NCBI RefSeq assembly: GCF_013337765.1
Contig: NZ_VBSB01000003.1
Coordinates: 310,001 to 374,000, forward strand
Source of the DNA: Mycolicibacterium sphagni
Lineage (GTDB): Bacteria > Actinomycetota > Actinomycetes > Mycobacteriales > Mycobacteriaceae
Length of the DNA stretch: 64,000 bases
Reading direction: 5' to 3'
Below are positions 47,064 to 58,063 of this stretch, piece by piece (the stretch's first letter is position 1; each line of letters begins with the position of its first letter). The notes under the pieces were generated by a model. The model was not told where the DNA came from. It did no database searches and saw only the letters and a program-made list of their open reading frames with translations. Made by a program: the position numbers and the translations under genes.

Positions 47064-47492
47064 ATGCTCCTGCTGGTGTTCGGGGTCGTGCTGCTGTGGG
47101 CGGTGGCGTTGACGGTGTGCGATGTCCGCCACCGGCGGTTGCCGAACGCGCTGACACTGCCCGGGGCTGCCGCGGTGCTCGCCGTCGCGGCCTGCTGTGG
47201 TCGCGGTCTGCCCGCGCTGGCCGGGGCGCTCGGCCTGGCCGCGCTGTATCTGGTTGTGCACCTCGCTATTCCAGCCGGGCTGGGCGCAGGTGACGTCAAG
47301 CTCGCGCTCGGTGTCGGCGGCCTGACGGGCGCATTCGGGCCCGATGTCTGGCTGCTGGCGGCACTGGGCGCGCCGGTGCTGACGGCACTGCTGGCCGCCG
47401 TGGTCGCGGTGCGCGATCGGACATCGACGGTGCCGCACGGCCCGTCGATGTGCGTTGCGAGCCTGGCCGCCGCCGCGCTCGTCGTGTTCTAG
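47064..47492 (+). CDS. Prepilin peptidase (A24), short form
   Basis: The 142-residue integral membrane protein has the A24 aspartic-protease motifs: CDVRHRRLPN near the N-terminus (first Asp) and GAGDVKLALGVGG (the GxGD Asp). About five to six membrane segments are visible. It lacks the N-terminal methylase domain and is therefore a cleavage-only form, like those of Tad/Flp pilus systems. No pilin gene lies in the window. It follows aroE by 10 bases (Rv2551c-like from memory) and overlaps the convergent SnoaL-like gene. Confidence 0.88.
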   Translation: MLLLVFGVVLLWAVALTVCDVRHRRLPNALTLPGAAAVLAVAACCGRGLPALAGALGLAALYLVVHLAIPAGLGAGDVKLALGVGGLTGAFGPDVWLLAALGAPVLTALLAAVVAVRDRTSTVPHGPSMCVASLAAAALVVF

Positions 47493-47932
47493 CGGTCGGG
47501 CCAGCCGTTGGCGTCGAACACGGCCAGCGGATCGAGGTAATCGCGCCAGCGCACGATCTCGCGGTTCTCGATCGTGATGACCGAGATGAACTGGTTGGCG
47601 TAGCGCCGGTTCCCGTGCACGGTGCGGCCTTCGACCGCGTACTCGAGCACCGCGACGTTCTGGGCGGCGTCGTGGTAGACGGCCAGGTCGAAGGCGCGGT
47701 CGAGGCGGATCGCGGTCCCGTACGGCCGGTACAGCTCGGCCAGCGCGTCTCGGCCCTCTACGCGGCGCGGGTAGCCGGGCACCGTGACCACGTATTCGGT
47801 GAGGACGTCTTCGGCCATCAGGTCGAAGAAATGTCCCGGCTCGACAAACCCTTCGAGACCACGCTCGATGATCCGGAAGAACGGGTCCAGGGCGGTGAAA
47901 TCGTCGAGGTTCGCGATCGGCGTTTTCGTCAT
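47489..47932 (-). CDS. SnoaL-like / nuclear transport factor 2 family protein
   Basis: The 147-residue protein has the NTF2-like fold: [59 protein letters not shown] and the final [19 protein letters not shown] region ([21 protein letters not shown]). Small-ligand enzymes or binding proteins of this fold are common; the role is unknown. It is on the minus strand inside the shikimate run, so it splits aroE from aroC. ATG 47932 is the only start matching the fold. Confidence 0.82.
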   Translation of the reverse strand: MTKTPIANLDDFTALDPFFRIIERGLEGFVEPGHFFDLMAEDVLTEYVVTVPGYPRRVEGRDALAELYRPYGTAIRLDRAFDLAVYHDAAQNVAVLEYAVEGRTVHGNRRYANQFISVITIENREIVRWRDYLDPLAVFDANGWPDR

Positions 47933-48026
47933 CGCTACATGCTCCCGTCTGTTGATCGGCCGCCTGGCGGCGACCCGGCGGAAAGCAAATTGGGTCTGCC
48001 GTGACCGGCGTGGGAAGATGGGACGC

Positions 48027-49244
48027 GTGTTGCGATGGACGACCGCCGGTGAATCCCACGGCCGCGCGCTGGTAGCCGTGGTCGAAGGCATGGTCGCCGG
48101 TGTGCAGGTCACGTCGACGGACATCGCCGACCAGCTGGCCCGCCGGCGCCTGGGCTACGGCCGCGGCGCCCGGATGAAGTTCGAGCAGGACCAGGTCACC
48201 GTGTTGGCCGGGGTTCGCCACGGCGCCACCCTGGGCGGCCCGATCGCCATCGAGATCGGCAACACCGAGTGGCCCAAATGGGAAACCGTGATGGCGTCCG
48301 ATCCCGTGGACGAGCGCGAGCTCGGCCAAGAAAACTCAGCCCGCAATGCGCCGCTGACCCGGCCGCGGCCCGGCCACGCCGACTTCGCGGGCATGCTCAA
48401 GTACGGCTTCGACGATGCCCGTCCGGTGCTCGAGCGGGCCAGCGCGCGTGAGACCGCCGCGCGCGTCGCGGCCGGTACCGTCGCCCGGTCCTTCCTGCGC
48501 CAGGCGCTCGGCGTCGAGGTGCTCTCACACGTCATCTCGATCGGCGCCTCGGCACCCTACGACGGACCGCCACCCGCCGCCGGCGACCTTGCCCGCATCG
48601 ACGAGAGCCCGGTCCGCGCGTCGGACAAGACGGCCGAGACCGACATGATCGAGCAGATCGAGGCGGCCAAACGCGACGGCGACACCCTGGGCGGCGTCGT
48701 CGAGGTCGTCGTCCACGGCCTGCCGATCGGCTTGGGCTCGTTCACCAGCGGCGACAATCGGCTCGACAGCCAGCTCGCCGCGGCGGTGATGGGCATCCAG
48801 GCCATCAAAGGCGTCGAGATCGGCGACGGCTTCGAGACCGCCCGTCGGCGCGGCAGCCAGGCCCACGATGAGATGTACCCCGGCCCCGACGGCGTGGTCC
48901 GCTCCACCAACCGGGCCGGCGGCCTGGAGGGCGGGATGACCAACGGTCTTCCGCTGCGGGTGCGGGCGGCGATGAAGCCGATCTCCACGGTGCCGCGGGC
49001 GCTGGCCACCGTCGACATGGCCACCGGTGAGGAGGCCGTCGCCATCCACCAGCGCTCCGACGTCTGCGCGGTGCCCGCCGCCGCCGTCGTCGTCGAAACC
49101 ATGGTCGCGCTGGTGCTGGCTCGCGCGGTGCTGGACAAGTTCGGCGGTGACTCGATCGAGGAGACCCGGCGCAACGTCGACGGGTACCTGCAGGCGGTGG
49201 CCGAGCGGATGCCGTCCGATTCGCCAGTGCGGGTGTCGGGGTAG
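48027..49244 (+). CDS. aroC: Chorismate synthase
   Basis: The 405-residue FMN-dependent enzyme converts 5-enolpyruvylshikimate-3-phosphate to chorismate. It has [54 protein letters not shown] and the C-terminal [38 protein letters not shown] 48027 gives the family N-terminus ([12 protein letters not shown]); ATG 48018 three codons upstream is an alternative. It is the first gene of the aroC-aroK-aroB-aroQ operon. Confidence 0.97.
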   Translation: MLRWTTAGESHGRALVAVVEGMVAGVQVTSTDIADQLARRRLGYGRGARMKFEQDQVTVLAGVRHGATLGGPIAIEIGNTEWPKWETVMASDPVDERELGQENSARNAPLTRPRPGHADFAGMLKYGFDDARPVLERASARETAARVAAGTVARSFLRQALGVEVLSHVISIGASAPYDGPPPAAGDLARIDESPVRASDKTAETDMIEQIEAAKRDGDTLGGVVEVVVHGLPIGLGSFTSGDNRLDSQLAAAVMGIQAIKGVEIGDGFETARRRGSQAHDEMYPGPDGVVRSTNRAGGLEGGMTNGLPLRVRAAMKPISTVPRALATVDMATGEEAVAIHQRSDVCAVPAAAVVVETMVALVLARAVLDKFGGDSIEETRRNVDGYLQAVAERMPSDSPVRVSG

Positions 49245-49248
49245 CGCG

Positions 49249-51433
<2,185 letters not shown>

Positions 51434-51443
51434 TCTCGCCGGA

Positions 51444-52322
51444 GTGCAGAACCGGATGGCGTTGGGCGCGGCCACTGTCACGCGCGTCGTCGAAACTCAG
51501 ATCCAGATGCGGACATCGCTGTTCGCCGACACGCCTCCAGAGGCCTGGGCCGACCACACCGATCTGCTGGAGCCGCACTTCTGGGAGCGTGAGTCCGAGC
51601 AGTGGCGGATTGCCATGCAGTCGTGGGTGATTGAGGTCGACGGTCTGGTCGTGGTGGTCGATACCGGCGTCGGCAACGACCGGGATCGTCCGCACATGCC
51701 GCCCCTGCATCACCTGTCGACCGATTTTCTCACCGCGTTCACCGAGGCCGGCTTCGATCCGGCAGCCGTGGACATCGTGATCAACACCCACCTGCACACC
51801 GATCATGTCGGGTGGAACACCCAGCTGGTCGACGGCCGGTGGGTGCCGACGTTTCCCAACGCCCGCTACGTGATGCCCGAAGCGGACTATCGCTTCTTCG
51901 GTCCCGGGGGAGAGGGCGAGAACGACGGTATGCGAACGGTGTTGGCCGACAGCGTGATTCCGGTGACTGCCCAGATCCAGTTGTGGTCCGACGACCTCCA
52001 GCTCAGTCCGTCGCTGCGGCTGCGCCCGGCGGCGGGGCACACGCCCGGCTCGTCGGTGCTGTGGCTCGAGGCTGGCAGTCCCGCGGTGTTCGTCGGCGAC
52101 CTGACGCATTGCCCGATCCAGATTCGGCGCCCCGACGACGCGTGCGCGTTCGATGTCGACGCGGCGGCCGCACGCGGTACGCGGCGGCGGGTGTTCGGCG
52201 AGGCGGCGCGCGCCAACGCGGCGGTCTTTCCCGCGCATTACCCCGGCCACGGCGGCCCGGTGATCGTGGCGGACGGCGACGGTTTCGACGTCGGCGGCTG
52301 GTCGCCGATCGATCCGATCTAG
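51444..52322 (+). CDS. MBL-fold metallo-hydrolase
   Basis: The 292-residue metallo-beta-lactamase-fold protein has THLHTDHVGWNT (HxHxDH metal site), PAAGHTPGSSVLWL (third His) and VFVGDLTHC (metal Asp), with a final PAHYPGHG His. It is a general hydrolase of the lactonase or glyoxalase type; the substrate is unknown. GTG 51444 or ATG 51456 is the start. It begins 10 bases after aroQ and could share its transcript. Confidence 0.87.
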   Translation: MQNRMALGAATVTRVVETQIQMRTSLFADTPPEAWADHTDLLEPHFWERESEQWRIAMQSWVIEVDGLVVVVDTGVGNDRDRPHMPPLHHLSTDFLTAFTEAGFDPAAVDIVINTHLHTDHVGWNTQLVDGRWVPTFPNARYVMPEADYRFFGPGGEGENDGMRTVLADSVIPVTAQIQLWSDDLQLSPSLRLRPAAGHTPGSSVLWLEAGSPAVFVGDLTHCPIQIRRPDDACAFDVDAAAARGTRRRVFGEAARANAAVFPAHYPGHGGPVIVADGDGFDVGGWSPIDPI

Positions 52323-53176
52323 CCGGTGCTGGGCACCGAATAGCAGATGGCCGTCGACACGATCGTCGGCAGCACGAACCCGGCCAGGACTCCGACGATC
52401 ACCACGCCGAGATGCGGAGCCGACAACCACTCGTCGGGTATCCGGGACGCGCTGCCGGCCAGCGCCGAGGCGAGAATGGCCAGTACCAGCATGCTCACGG
52501 TGGCCAGCCGGATCGAGCGCATCTCCAGCAGGGTCGTCTCGGCCGTGTTGGTCAGCGAGCGGCGCAACCGCCAGGTTCGCACGATGACCAGGCGGAGATC
52601 GACCAGTACCACCACCGAGGTCACCGCGATGATCATGGCGATCGCCCAGCCGGCGGGCTTCTCCCGGTACATGAAGCTGAGGTAGTCGATCGTCGTCTCA
52701 CTCATGATGAGGGCGGTCGACATGGCGGCGGCGAATGTCAGCCAGCTCCCGAGGGCGGCGAGAAAGCAGAATGCCCGGATATCCCGGTCGTCGGCGGTTT
52801 CGTCGGGGAACTTGTTGACGACGTGGCTGGCCAGCATCCAGGCCAGACCGCCGAACAGAGCAGTCGTCCCCGCCGCCAGCATCCCGGTGGCCGATACGCC
52901 CTGCGTCCAGGCCACCACGCAGGTGGCGCGGCGGTCACCGTCCTCGGGAACCTGGGTGCCGGTGATGAGGCTGAACACGAAGCTGTCCAGCATCAGGACC
53001 AGGACAGCACAGGAGAACAGGGCCAAGGTGTGCACGCCCTCGCGGCTGTTGCGGTCGAACAGCAGCGCGATCGCCGTGATCAGGAACCCACCCAGCACAC
53101 CGGCCAGCTGCGACGTCGACGGTGCCGACGTGAGCATGCTCCATTGGTCAGTGCTGCACGCGGTGTCCGGGTTCAT
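52319..53176 (-). CDS. Multi-pass membrane protein of unknown function
   Basis: The 285-residue protein has about seven hydrophobic segments: ~24-40 (VLGGFLITAIALLF), ~52-70, ~95-117, ~135-155, ~170-190, ~220-240 and ~255-278. The membrane segments are separated by short charged loops and the N-terminus has one Cys. No domain or motif is recognised. It is convergent with the hydrolase gene, overlapping its stop by 4 bases, and lies 29 bases past the end of the membrane gene at 53206, which is on its strand. Confidence 0.7.
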   Translation of the reverse strand: MNPDTACSTDQWSMLTSAPSTSQLAGVLGGFLITAIALLFDRNSREGVHTLALFSCAVLVLMLDSFVFSLITGTQVPEDGDRRATCVVAWTQGVSATGMLAAGTTALFGGLAWMLASHVVNKFPDETADDRDIRAFCFLAALGSWLTFAAAMSTALIMSETTIDYLSFMYREKPAGWAIAMIIAVTSVVVLVDLRLVIVRTWRLRRSLTNTAETTLLEMRSIRLATVSMLVLAILASALAGSASRIPDEWLSAPHLGVVIVGVLAGFVLPTIVSTAICYSVPSTG

Positions 53177-53205
53177 CGAGGAGCGAGGGGGCCGCGCGGC
53201 AAGGT

Positions 53206-53829
53206 TCAGGCCTTGTCGGACTTGCCCGTCATGTCGATCTGCTCGGTCGGCTCGTCGCGCTCGGCAGTCGCCACCGACGAGGTCTGCTCTTCGGTCGCGG
53301 CGGCCTCGTGGCTGCCGAGCCCGGCGATGGGGCCGGTCCGGTCGTCCTCGCGGGCCGCGTCGAACACGTCGCCCGTGCTGCCGTCTTCGCGGCGGCGCTC
53401 CTGCGGGGGCCGCTTGCGGTCGACCAGGAAGCGGCCAATGGCGACCGCGGCGATGGCCGGGATGAACACCATCAGCGCGGTGAACGCCGCGAACGTGGTG
53501 ACCTCACTGATCAGGCCCTCGGCGTAGACGTTCTTGTAGAACAGCGAAACGATCCAGACGACCAGGCCGCTCAGCACGCCGGCGATGAGTCCGGCCAGCA
53601 GCCACGTCATGGCCAGATCGCGGCGGCGGTCCGGGTCGGGATTGGCGTTCGCATCGGCACGGCCGTCGAGAAGACCCCAGATGAACGACGCGATGGCGAA
53701 CAGCACCACCAGCGCGATGCTGATGAGTCCCGCCTTGGTTTCGTAGATGTTGATCAGCGTGCCCTGCACAAGACGGACGATCACCATGCCGGCAGCGAAG
53801 GCCAGTCCGCGCAACAACCACGTAGTCAT
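53206..53829 (-). CDS. B-4DMT family membrane protein (Rv2536-like)
   Basis: The 207-residue protein has four membrane helices in the first ~135 residues (WLLRGLAFAAGMVIVRLVQGTL, ALVVLFAIASFIWGLL, WLLAGLIAGVLSGLVVWIVS, FAALMVFIP region). An acidic and Ser/Thr-rich C-terminal tail follows (DGSTGDVFDAAREDD...). It resembles the B-4DMT family encoded beside pepQ and efp in mycobacteria (Rv2536, from memory); transport is assumed from the fold, not shown. It is divergent from pepQ with a 33-base gap. Confidence 0.82.
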   Translation of the reverse strand: MTTWLLRGLAFAAGMVIVRLVQGTLINIYETKAGLISIALVVLFAIASFIWGLLDGRADANANPDPDRRRDLAMTWLLAGLIAGVLSGLVVWIVSLFYKNVYAEGLISEVTTFAAFTALMVFIPAIAAVAIGRFLVDRKRPPQERRREDGSTGDVFDAAREDDRTGPIAGLGSHEAAATEEQTSSVATAERDEPTEQIDMTGKSDKA

Positions 53830-53862
53830 GGTTAGTCAGGGTAGCGAGTACCGTCAGCGACC

Positions 53863-54954
53863 GTGACACATTCCCAACGTCGGGACCGGCTGGCCGCCCG
53901 GCTGGCCGCCGACGGACTGGACGCGATCCTGGTCAGTGACCTGGTCAACGTCCGATATCTGTCTGGATTCAGTGGCTCGAACGCCGCGCTTCTGGTGTTC
54001 GCAGGCGACACGCCGACGGTGCTGGCCACCGATTCGCGCTATCGGACGCAGGCCGCGCGCCAGGCGCCCGATGTGGAAACGGTCATCGAACGGGCCTGCG
54101 GACGCCATCTGGTGGGCCGCGCGGTGGCTGACGGCGCCGCCCGGATCGGCTTCGAGAGCCATGTCGTCACCGTCGACGGGTTCGACGTGCTGGCCCGCGA
54201 GCTGGACGATCACCCGGCCGCCGAGCTGGTGCGAGCGTCCGGCACGGTCGAGACGCTGCGAGAGATCAAGGATGCCGGGGAGATCGCGCTGCTGCGGCTG
54301 GCGTGCGAGGCCGCCGACGCGGCCCTGGCCGAACTGGTGAGCGGTGGCGGGCTTCGGCCGGGGCGCTCCGAACGGGAGGTCGGCCGCCAGCTCGAGGCGT
54401 TGATGCTCGAGCACGGCGCCGACGGTCCGTCGTTCGAGACGATCGTGGCCACCGGCGCCAACTCGGCGATCCCGCATCACCGGCCCACCGACGCCGTGCT
54501 GGCCAGCGGTGATTTCGTCAAGATCGACTTCGGCGCGCTGGTCGGCGGCTACCACTCCGATATGACGCGCACGTTCGTGCTCGGCGCGGCGGCCGACTGG
54601 CAGCTGGAGATCTACGAGCTGGTGGCGGCCTCACAGCGGGCCGGCCGGGACGCCCTGGACGTCGGGGCGGAGCTGCGCGATGTCGACGGCGCCGCCCGAC
54701 GGGTCATCGTCGACGCCGGTTATGGCGAGTACTTCGGCCACGGCCTCGGTCACGGCGTCGGATTGCAGATCCACGAAGCACCGGGAATCAACTCCGCAGC
54801 CGCCGGTACACTGCTTGCTGGCTCCGTGGTGACCGTGGAACCCGGTGTCTACCTGCCCGACCGTGGCGGTGTCCGCATCGAGGACACGCTGGTCGTGGGC
54901 GAGCGGAGCCCCGAACTGCTCACCCGGTTCCCCAAGGAACTACAGGTCATTTAG
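53863..54954 (+). CDS. pepQ: M24 family Xaa-Pro peptidase
   Basis: The 363-residue metallopeptidase has an N-terminal creatinase-like domain ([19 protein letters not shown]) and a C-terminal pita-bread domain with all metal ligands: the Asp pair in [22 protein letters not shown], His in [18 protein letters not shown], and Glu residues in [10 protein letters not shown] and [10 protein letters not shown]. It cleaves peptides next to proline. A TACCGT box at 53849-53854 ends eight bases before GTG 53863, so the mRNA is near-leaderless. It precedes efp. Confidence 0.95.
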   Translation: MTHSQRRDRLAARLAADGLDAILVSDLVNVRYLSGFSGSNAALLVFAGDTPTVLATDSRYRTQAARQAPDVETVIERACGRHLVGRAVADGAARIGFESHVVTVDGFDVLARELDDHPAAELVRASGTVETLREIKDAGEIALLRLACEAADAALAELVSGGGLRPGRSEREVGRQLEALMLEHGADGPSFETIVATGANSAIPHHRPTDAVLASGDFVKIDFGALVGGYHSDMTRTFVLGAAADWQLEIYELVAASQRAGRDALDVGAELRDVDGAARRVIVDAGYGEYFGHGLGHGVGLQIHEAPGINSAAAGTLLAGSVVTVEPGVYLPDRGGVRIEDTLVVGERSPELLTRFPKELQVI

Positions 54955-54983
54955 GACCAGACAAACGAGGAGAACGACCGATC

Positions 54984-55547
54984 GTGGCATCCACTGCCGA
55001 TTTCAAGAACGGCCTTGTGCTGAACATCGAGGGCCAGCTCTGGCAGATCATCGAGTTCCAGCACGTCAAACCCGGCAAGGGCCCGGCGTTCGTGCGCACC
55101 AAGCTCAAGAACATCCTCTCCGGCAAGGTCGTCGACAAGACCTACAACGCCGGGGTGAAGGTGGAGACCGCGACCGTCGACCGGCGCGACGCCACCTACC
55201 TCTACCGCGACGGCTCGGACTTCGTGTTCATGGACTCCGAGGATTACGAGCAGCATCCGCTGTCCGAGTCGTTGGTCGGCCGCCTGTCGGACTTCCTGCT
55301 GGAGGGCATGCCGGTGCAGATCGCGTTCAACGAGGGCGCGGCGCTGTACCTGGAGCTTCCGGTGACCGTCGAGCTCGAGGTCGCGAGCACCGAGCCAGGC
55401 CTGCAGGGCGACCGGTCCAGCGCGGGCACCAAGCCCGCGACGCTGGAGACCGGGGCCGAGATCCAGGTTCCGCTGTTCATCAACACCGGCGACAAGCTCA
55501 AAGTCGATTCCCGCGACGGTAGCTATCTGGGGCGCGTGAACGCCTGA
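54984..55547 (+). CDS. efp: Elongation factor P
   Basis: The 187-residue protein has three beta-barrel domains and the conserved Lys loop in [27 protein letters not shown], which inserts into the ribosome to rescue stalling at proline runs. The last domain carries [25 protein letters not shown] 54984 follows GAGGAG at 54966-54971. It starts 29 bases after pepQ and is followed at once by nusB. Confidence 0.98.
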   Translation: MASTADFKNGLVLNIEGQLWQIIEFQHVKPGKGPAFVRTKLKNILSGKVVDKTYNAGVKVETATVDRRDATYLYRDGSDFVFMDSEDYEQHPLSESLVGRLSDFLLEGMPVQIAFNEGAALYLELPVTVELEVASTEPGLQGDRSSAGTKPATLETGAEIQVPLFINTGDKLKVDSRDGSYLGRVNA

Positions 55548-55548
55548 T

Positions 55549-56028
55549 ATGGCTGATCGTAAGGCCGACAAGGGTCGTCATCAGGCGCGCAAGCGCGCCG
55601 TCGACCTGCTCTTCGAGGCCGAGGCCAGAGGCCTGACGTCAGCTGAAGTGGCCGACTCGCGGATCGGGCTGGCCGAGGCCAACTCCGACGTGTCCGCGCT
55701 GAACCCGTACACGGTGACGGTCGCCAGGGGTGTGGCCGCCAACTCGGCTCATATCGATGAGCTGATCACCTCGCACCTGCAGGGCTGGACGCTGGAGCGG
55801 TTGCCCGCGGTGGACCGCGCCATCCTGCGGGTGGCGGTCTGGGAGCTGCTGCACGCCGACGACGTTCCGGAGCCGGTGGCCGTCGACGAGGCGGTCGAGC
55901 TGGCCAAGGAGCTATCCACCGACGAGTCGCCGGGCTTCGTCAACGGGGTGCTTGGCCAGGTCATGCTGGTCACTCCGCAGATCCGCGCGGCCGCCGCCGC
56001 GGTCCGGGGCGCCGCGCCCGAGGCGTAA
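55549..56028 (+). CDS. nusB: Transcription antitermination factor NusB
   Basis: The 159-residue all-helical protein has the family segments [25 protein letters not shown]-type loops, [26 protein letters not shown] and [27 protein letters not shown]. It binds boxA with NusE in rRNA antitermination. It starts a base or two after efp. Confidence 0.96.
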   Translation: MADRKADKGRHQARKRAVDLLFEAEARGLTSAEVADSRIGLAEANSDVSALNPYTVTVARGVAANSAHIDELITSHLQGWTLERLPAVDRAILRVAVWELLHADDVPEPVAVDEAVELAKELSTDESPGFVNGVLGQVMLVTPQIRAAAAAVRGAAPEA

Positions 56029-56038
56029 TCTGCCCGCC

Positions 56039-56320
56039 ATGGACGCCGAGCAGCACTTCGCGACGCTGGCTGCGGTCTGGGACGAGCAAGCCGATGCGAT
56101 GGACACCTCGATGGGCGAGCATGCCTGGGCAGCCGGACGGCCCGGCGCGGGCTTCGTCGACATCGACATCCGTGCGGTCGAGGCACCGTTCGTGTCAGAA
56201 AGCGAAGGCAAGCGCCGCGAGGTGGTCGACGGTGTCACCGCTGCATTCGACAATTACCGCGGTGCAGGGGGTTTCCCGGTTCCGGCCGCGTCGTGGTGCA
56301 TCACGGCGCGGCGGCCCTGA
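56039..56320 (+). CDS. Small protein of unknown function
   Basis: The 93-residue product (MDAEQHFATLAAVWDEQADAMDTSM...) is acidic, soluble in appearance and has no recognised domain. It starts 10 bases after nusB, and its stop overlaps the ATG of the TetR gene (TGATG), so it is probably translated in coupling with that gene. Codon use is like the neighbours, which supports a real gene. Confidence 0.55.
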   Translation: MDAEQHFATLAAVWDEQADAMDTSMGEHAWAAGRPGAGFVDIDIRAVEAPFVSESEGKRREVVDGVTAAFDNYRGAGGFPVPAASWCITARRP

Positions 56321-56877
56321 TGGCCGACGGGCCAACAGGCCGCCTGGGCCGCGGCGATTGGGTGGAGGCGGGTTTCTCGCTGCTGGCCACCGAAGGCGTC
56401 AAAGGTCTGACGCTGGACCGGCTCTGCAAGCGGGTGGGCGCCACCAAGGGCAGCTTCTACTGGCATTTCGCCGATCTGGGCGCCTACCGGTTCGCGCTCG
56501 TGGACACCTGGGCCGAGGTGCACGACAGCGACCGCGCCCAGTTCACCGCCAGTGCTGACCTGTCGCCGCGCGAGCGGCTCACCAGGATGATGGGAGTCCT
56601 TCTCGGCCAACGGCATTGGATGCTGGAACGGGCCATGCGGGAATGGGCGCGTTCGGACACGGATGTGGCCACGGCGGTGGCGTCGTCTGACCGGCGGGTG
56701 CGCCGTGCGGTGCGCCAGGCCTATCTCGACGACGGATTCAGCGCCGAGGAGGCCGATGTGCGCGCCGATGCGACGTTCGCAGCCGGCGTCGGATTCCTGC
56801 ACCTGTCGGCCTCGGCCCCCGGCGCGAAAGCCGCCGCCCAGCAACAGCGTTTCCTGGACATCATGCTGCGGCACTGA
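56320..56877 (+). CDS. TetR family transcriptional regulator
   Basis: The 185-residue protein has the TetR DNA-binding domain (GFSLLATEGVKGLTLDRLCKRVGATKGSFYWHFADLGAYRFALVD) and a ligand domain ending in AAQQQRFLDIML. It is followed by an inverted repeat (56888-56905) and a co-directional flavoprotein gene, which it probably represses. The start overlaps the small upstream gene by 1 base. Confidence 0.9.
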   Translation: MADGPTGRLGRGDWVEAGFSLLATEGVKGLTLDRLCKRVGATKGSFYWHFADLGAYRFALVDTWAEVHDSDRAQFTASADLSPRERLTRMMGVLLGQRHWMLERAMREWARSDTDVATAVASSDRRVRRAVRQAYLDDGFSAEEADVRADATFAAGVGFLHLSASAPGAKAAAQQQRFLDIMLRH

Positions 56878-56887
56878 GATTCGGATT

Positions 56888-56905
56888 CCATACTTTTTGG
56901 TATGG
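56888..56905. promoter_or_regulatory. Candidate TetR operator over the flavoprotein promoter
   Basis: CCATAC and GTATGG are perfect 6-base inverse arms around TTTTTG. The right arm overlaps the -10-like TATGGT at 56901-56906, so binding would block transcription of the flavoprotein gene starting at GTG 56918. Confidence 0.6.
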
Positions 56906-56917
56906 TAGCGTCGGCTC

Positions 56918-58063
56918 GTGCTGACGATCAGCGACGAATTCGTGGGATGCCTGGCGCAACGGGCGGCCGAGGCCGAGGACCTTCGCCGGCTGCCCGACGC
57001 CACCATCGCCGACTTCCGGGCCAGCGGCATGGCCCGGCTGCTGCTTCCGGCCCGCTACGGCGGTGAACAGGCGCCGTTCCCCGCGATCCTGGACCCGGTG
57101 CGCCGCATGGCACACGGCTGCGCCTCCAGTGCCTGGACGCTCGGGTTCTACATCCTGCACAACTGGATGCTGGCGCTGTTCGGCGAGCAAGCGCAGGACG
57201 AGGTGTTCGCGGACGGCCCGGTGCTGTGCCCGGCCCCGCTGGCGCCGACCGGGCGCGGCGTGCCGGTCGACGGCGGGGTGCGACTGTCCGGCCGGTGGTC
57301 GTGGGCGACCGGGATCATGGCGGCCGACTGGGTGATGGTGGGCGCCTTGTGTGGGCCCGACGATGCGATGTATCCGGCGCTGGCGCTGTTGCCCGCGCAA
57401 GACGTTGTGGTCGAGGATGTTTGGCACACCGACGGGATGCGGGGGACCGGCTCCCACGATGTCGTCGTCACCGACACCACAGTCCCCGAACATCGGTTGG
57501 TCAAACTCACTGACATCTACGGCGGTACCGCGCCAGGCGCTGGGCTGCACGATGGCACCGCCTACCGCTGGCCGATGGTGCCCGCGCTGTCCTTGCTTGC
57601 CGCCATGCCCGCGCTAGGCGCGGCCGAGCGGGTCGCCGACCTCTTCGCCTCCCGTCTGGGTGAGCGGGTGCTGGCCTACTCCCGGGTGGCCCAGAAGCAG
57701 CAGCCCGCCGCGCAGATCCGTCTTGGCGACGCGCGGGTGCGGCTGTGTGCGCTGAATGGCCTGCTCGACGACACCGTCGCGATGATCGAGACGATGGTCA
57801 CCGTCGGAACGCGGATCCCGCGGTCGGTGCGCGCTCAGGCCCGGGTGGCTGCCGCGCACATCGTGCACGAATCCCGCGCTGTCGTCGCCGATCTCCTCGA
57901 ATCATCCGGCGCCAGTGCGCATTTCCTGCACAACCCGCTGCAGCGCGCCAAGCGTGACATCGACGTCATCTGCGGACACGTGGTATTCGATTACGACGTC
58001 AGCCGTGAGTTGGCCGGCGCGCTGGAGGTCGGGGTGCCGATCTCGCCGATCGCGATGGTCTAG
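56918..58063 (+). CDS. Acyl-CoA dehydrogenase-fold flavoprotein (monooxygenase type)
   Basis: The 381-residue protein has the acyl-CoA dehydrogenase fold of the flavin monooxygenase group (HsaA/DszC-like): DATIADFRASGMARLLLPARYGGEQ, MAHGCASSAWTLGFYILHNWML, LSGRWSWATGIMAADWVMVGAL and the C-terminal helix with HNPLQRAKRDIDVICGHVVFDYD. The dehydrogenase catalytic Glu motif is absent, as expected for hydroxylases that take reduced flavin from a partner. The substrate and reductase are unknown. GTG 56918 follows a TATGGT box by 11 bases. Its stop overlaps the next gene by 4 bases. Confidence 0.85.
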   Translation: MLTISDEFVGCLAQRAAEAEDLRRLPDATIADFRASGMARLLLPARYGGEQAPFPAILDPVRRMAHGCASSAWTLGFYILHNWMLALFGEQAQDEVFADGPVLCPAPLAPTGRGVPVDGGVRLSGRWSWATGIMAADWVMVGALCGPDDAMYPALALLPAQDVVVEDVWHTDGMRGTGSHDVVVTDTTVPEHRLVKLTDIYGGTAPGAGLHDGTAYRWPMVPALSLLAAMPALGAAERVADLFASRLGERVLAYSRVAQKQQPAAQIRLGDARVRLCALNGLLDDTVAMIETMVTVGTRIPRSVRAQARVAAAHIVHESRAVVADLLESSGASAHFLHNPLQRAKRDIDVICGHVVFDYDVSRELAGALEVGVPISPIAMV

